Of a stretch of DNA of 6,396 bases, positions 5,458 to 6,396 are shown piece after piece. This DNA comes from Pseudomonas sp. GTDB taxonomy: Bacteria > Pseudomonadota > Gammaproteobacteria > Pseudomonadales > Pseudomonadaceae. Location of the stretch: the NCBI GenBank assembly GCA_029240955.1, contig JARDZH010000125.1, forward strand, positions 1 to 6,396. Direction: 5' to 3'. How positions within the stretch are numbered: position 1 is the first letter of the stretch; the number at the start of each line of letters is the position of its first letter. A program made the position numbers and the translations under genes. A model generated the notes under the pieces. It ran no database searches. It had not been told where the DNA came from and was given only the letters and a program-made list of their open reading frames with translations.

Positions 5458-6396
5458 TTGCTGCGTGCCGGGCGTTGAGCGTTGAGATAATCACGCAACT
5501 GATCCACCAGACCCGTACGGGTATCGAGCGGCATCAACAACACCCGAAGCTTCTGGGCCAGCAGTTCCCAGCGCGCGCTGCGTGCTTCGCCCTGGGCGCG
5601 GTACTGCCTGCGCAGTTCGGGGTCGAGTGTATCGAGCTCCAGCTGTGCGCCGCGTTCGGCAAAACGCAGCAGACCTGCGGCGGGCAACGCGCGGTCCAGC
5701 GGATCGGACAAGGGCAGCAGCAACAGATCACAGTGCTTGGAGAGCAGTGCGAGCTGCTGCTCGGCCCCGTCGCTGAGAGCTCGCTCATCGCACAGCACGA
5801 TCACCAGACTGCCCGGACGCAGGACTTCACGGGCACGTCGCAGCGCCGTGCCGAACGCATCACGATCAGCCGGGATTTCGGTGTGCAGCGACTGGTTGAC
5901 CCGCACCAGCCGGTTAAGCAGTTGCAGCAGACTCTGTTTGCTGCGCCGCGGCTTGATCTCGTAATGCTCGTTGTCGCCGAACACCAGCCCGCCGACCCGA
6001 TCATTGTGCTCCAACGCGGCCCAGCCGATCAGCGCGGCGGCCTGGGCGGCGAGCACTGATTTGAACATTTCCCCAGAGCCGAAGAACAGTCGGCGGCTCT
6101 GCTCCACCAGGATGAAAATCGGCCGTTCACGCTCTTCGTGGAACAGTTTGGTGTGCGGCTCCTGAGTGCGCGCGGTCACGCGCCAGTCGATGCTGCGCAC
6201 GTCGTCGCCTGCCTGATAGACCCGCACCTGATCGAAATCCACACCGCGGCCACGCAGCTTGGAATGGTGCAGCCCGATCAACGGGCTGCGCCGCCCGGGC
6301 GAGGAAAACAGCTGCACTTCGCGCACGCGGTGGCGCATCTGGATCAGCTCGGTAAGGCTGACCCGAATGCCTGGCTGTGAAATCAGGTAGGGCTGC
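5454..6396 (-). CDS. DUF58 domain-containing protein (5' end beyond the window)
   Basis: The visible 313 residues are nearly the whole of a DUF58 protein. The frame runs open to the right edge, and the 19 codons before the first in-window ATG (6336-6338) encode QPYLISQPGIRVSLTELIQ, which looks like normal family sequence. The true start is therefore outside, and the ATG at 6338 is internal. Numbered from the first visible residue, the conserved DUF58 core is at 57-90: VRVYQAGDDVRSIDWRVTAR, then TKLFHEER. DUF58 is a divergent VWA-like fold encoded next to MoxR ATPases. The position that often reads D-x-S-x-S in related folds is E-Q-S-R-R here (98-102), so classical metal binding is unlikely. 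There is no signal peptide or transmembrane helix in the visible part, so it is probably cytoplasmic. It ends with an ATGA overlap into the DUF4381 gene. The MoxR ATPase gene is expected immediately upstream. Confidence 0.93.
   Translation of the reverse strand, partial: QPYLISQPGIRVSLTELIQMRHRVREVQLFSSPGRRSPLIGLHHSKLRGRGVDFDQVRVYQAGDDVRSIDWRVTARTQEPHTKLFHEERERPIFILVEQSRRLFFGSGEMFKSVLAAQAAALIGWAALEHNDRVGGLVFGDNEHYEIKPRRSKQSLLQLLNRLVRVNQSLHTEIPADRDAFGTALRRAREVLRPGSLVIVLCDERALSDGAEQQLALLSKHCDLLLLPLSDPLDRALPAAGLLRFAERGAQLELDTLDPELRRQYRAQGEARSARWELLAQKLRVLLMPLDTRTGLVDQLRDYLNAQRPARSK

Noticed and set aside
1..6396. Defence island, prophage, insertion sequence, CRISPR array or other accessory system.
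   Set aside because: There are no transposase, integrase, repeat arrays, terminal repeats or composition shifts. All six genes belong to families common in pseudomonad chromosomes and are arranged as a tight operon.
5454..6396. Idea that the MoxR-VWA genes form a RavA-ViaA or ternary-type conflict system.
   Set aside because: The combination DUF58, DUF4381, two VWA membrane proteins and BatD is the standard MoxR/Bat arrangement. No effector domain (nuclease, protease, toxin) is present within the bat genes, and sbcD is a housekeeping repair gene.

Overview
The window is a GC-rich stretch of ordinary bacterial chromosome in which every gene lies on the minus strand. The protein sequences and the gene order fit a pseudomonad (genus Pseudomonas, perhaps the fluorescens/syringae side). 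That assignment is by recognition, not by a database search. About 99% of the window is coding. I see no tRNA, rRNA, mobile element, CRISPR array or convincing promoter.

Layout, read in the direction of transcription from right to left: (1) 6396-5454, a DUF58 protein whose start lies beyond the right edge; (2) 5457-4960, a small DUF4381 membrane protein; (3) 4967-3909, a BatA-like membrane protein with an intact von Willebrand factor A (VWA) metal site; (4) 3912-2194, a BatB-like VWA protein with a degenerate metal site, fused to a BatC-like tetratricopeptide (TPR) region; (5) 2197-545, BatD, an exported, membrane-anchored protein; (6) 505-1, the first 168 codons of sbcD, the nuclease subunit of SbcCD, cut by the left edge.

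Genes 1 to 5 form the body of a MoxR/Bat operon. All four junctions overlap (by 4, 8, 4 and 4 nt), which indicates one transcript with coupled translation. The MoxR AAA+ ATPase that normally heads such operons would lie just beyond the right edge and is not visible. By the usual model, the MoxR ATPase and the DUF58 protein work on the cytoplasmic face. The DUF4381 protein, the two VWA proteins and BatD form an inner-membrane assembly with large periplasmic domains. Its biochemical job is poorly defined; envelope stress tolerance and metal-dependent chaperone or assembly roles have been proposed for the family.

sbcD follows batD after 39 nt with its own ribosome binding site and no recognisable terminator between them. 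Read-through from the bat operon into the DNA-repair genes is therefore plausible.

I did not find a clearly undescribed system. The points most worth a second look are the BatB-BatC fusion with a signal-peptide-like segment at its joint, the division between intact and degenerate VWA metal sites, the conserved-looking tail after a disordered linker, and the bat-sbcD junction.
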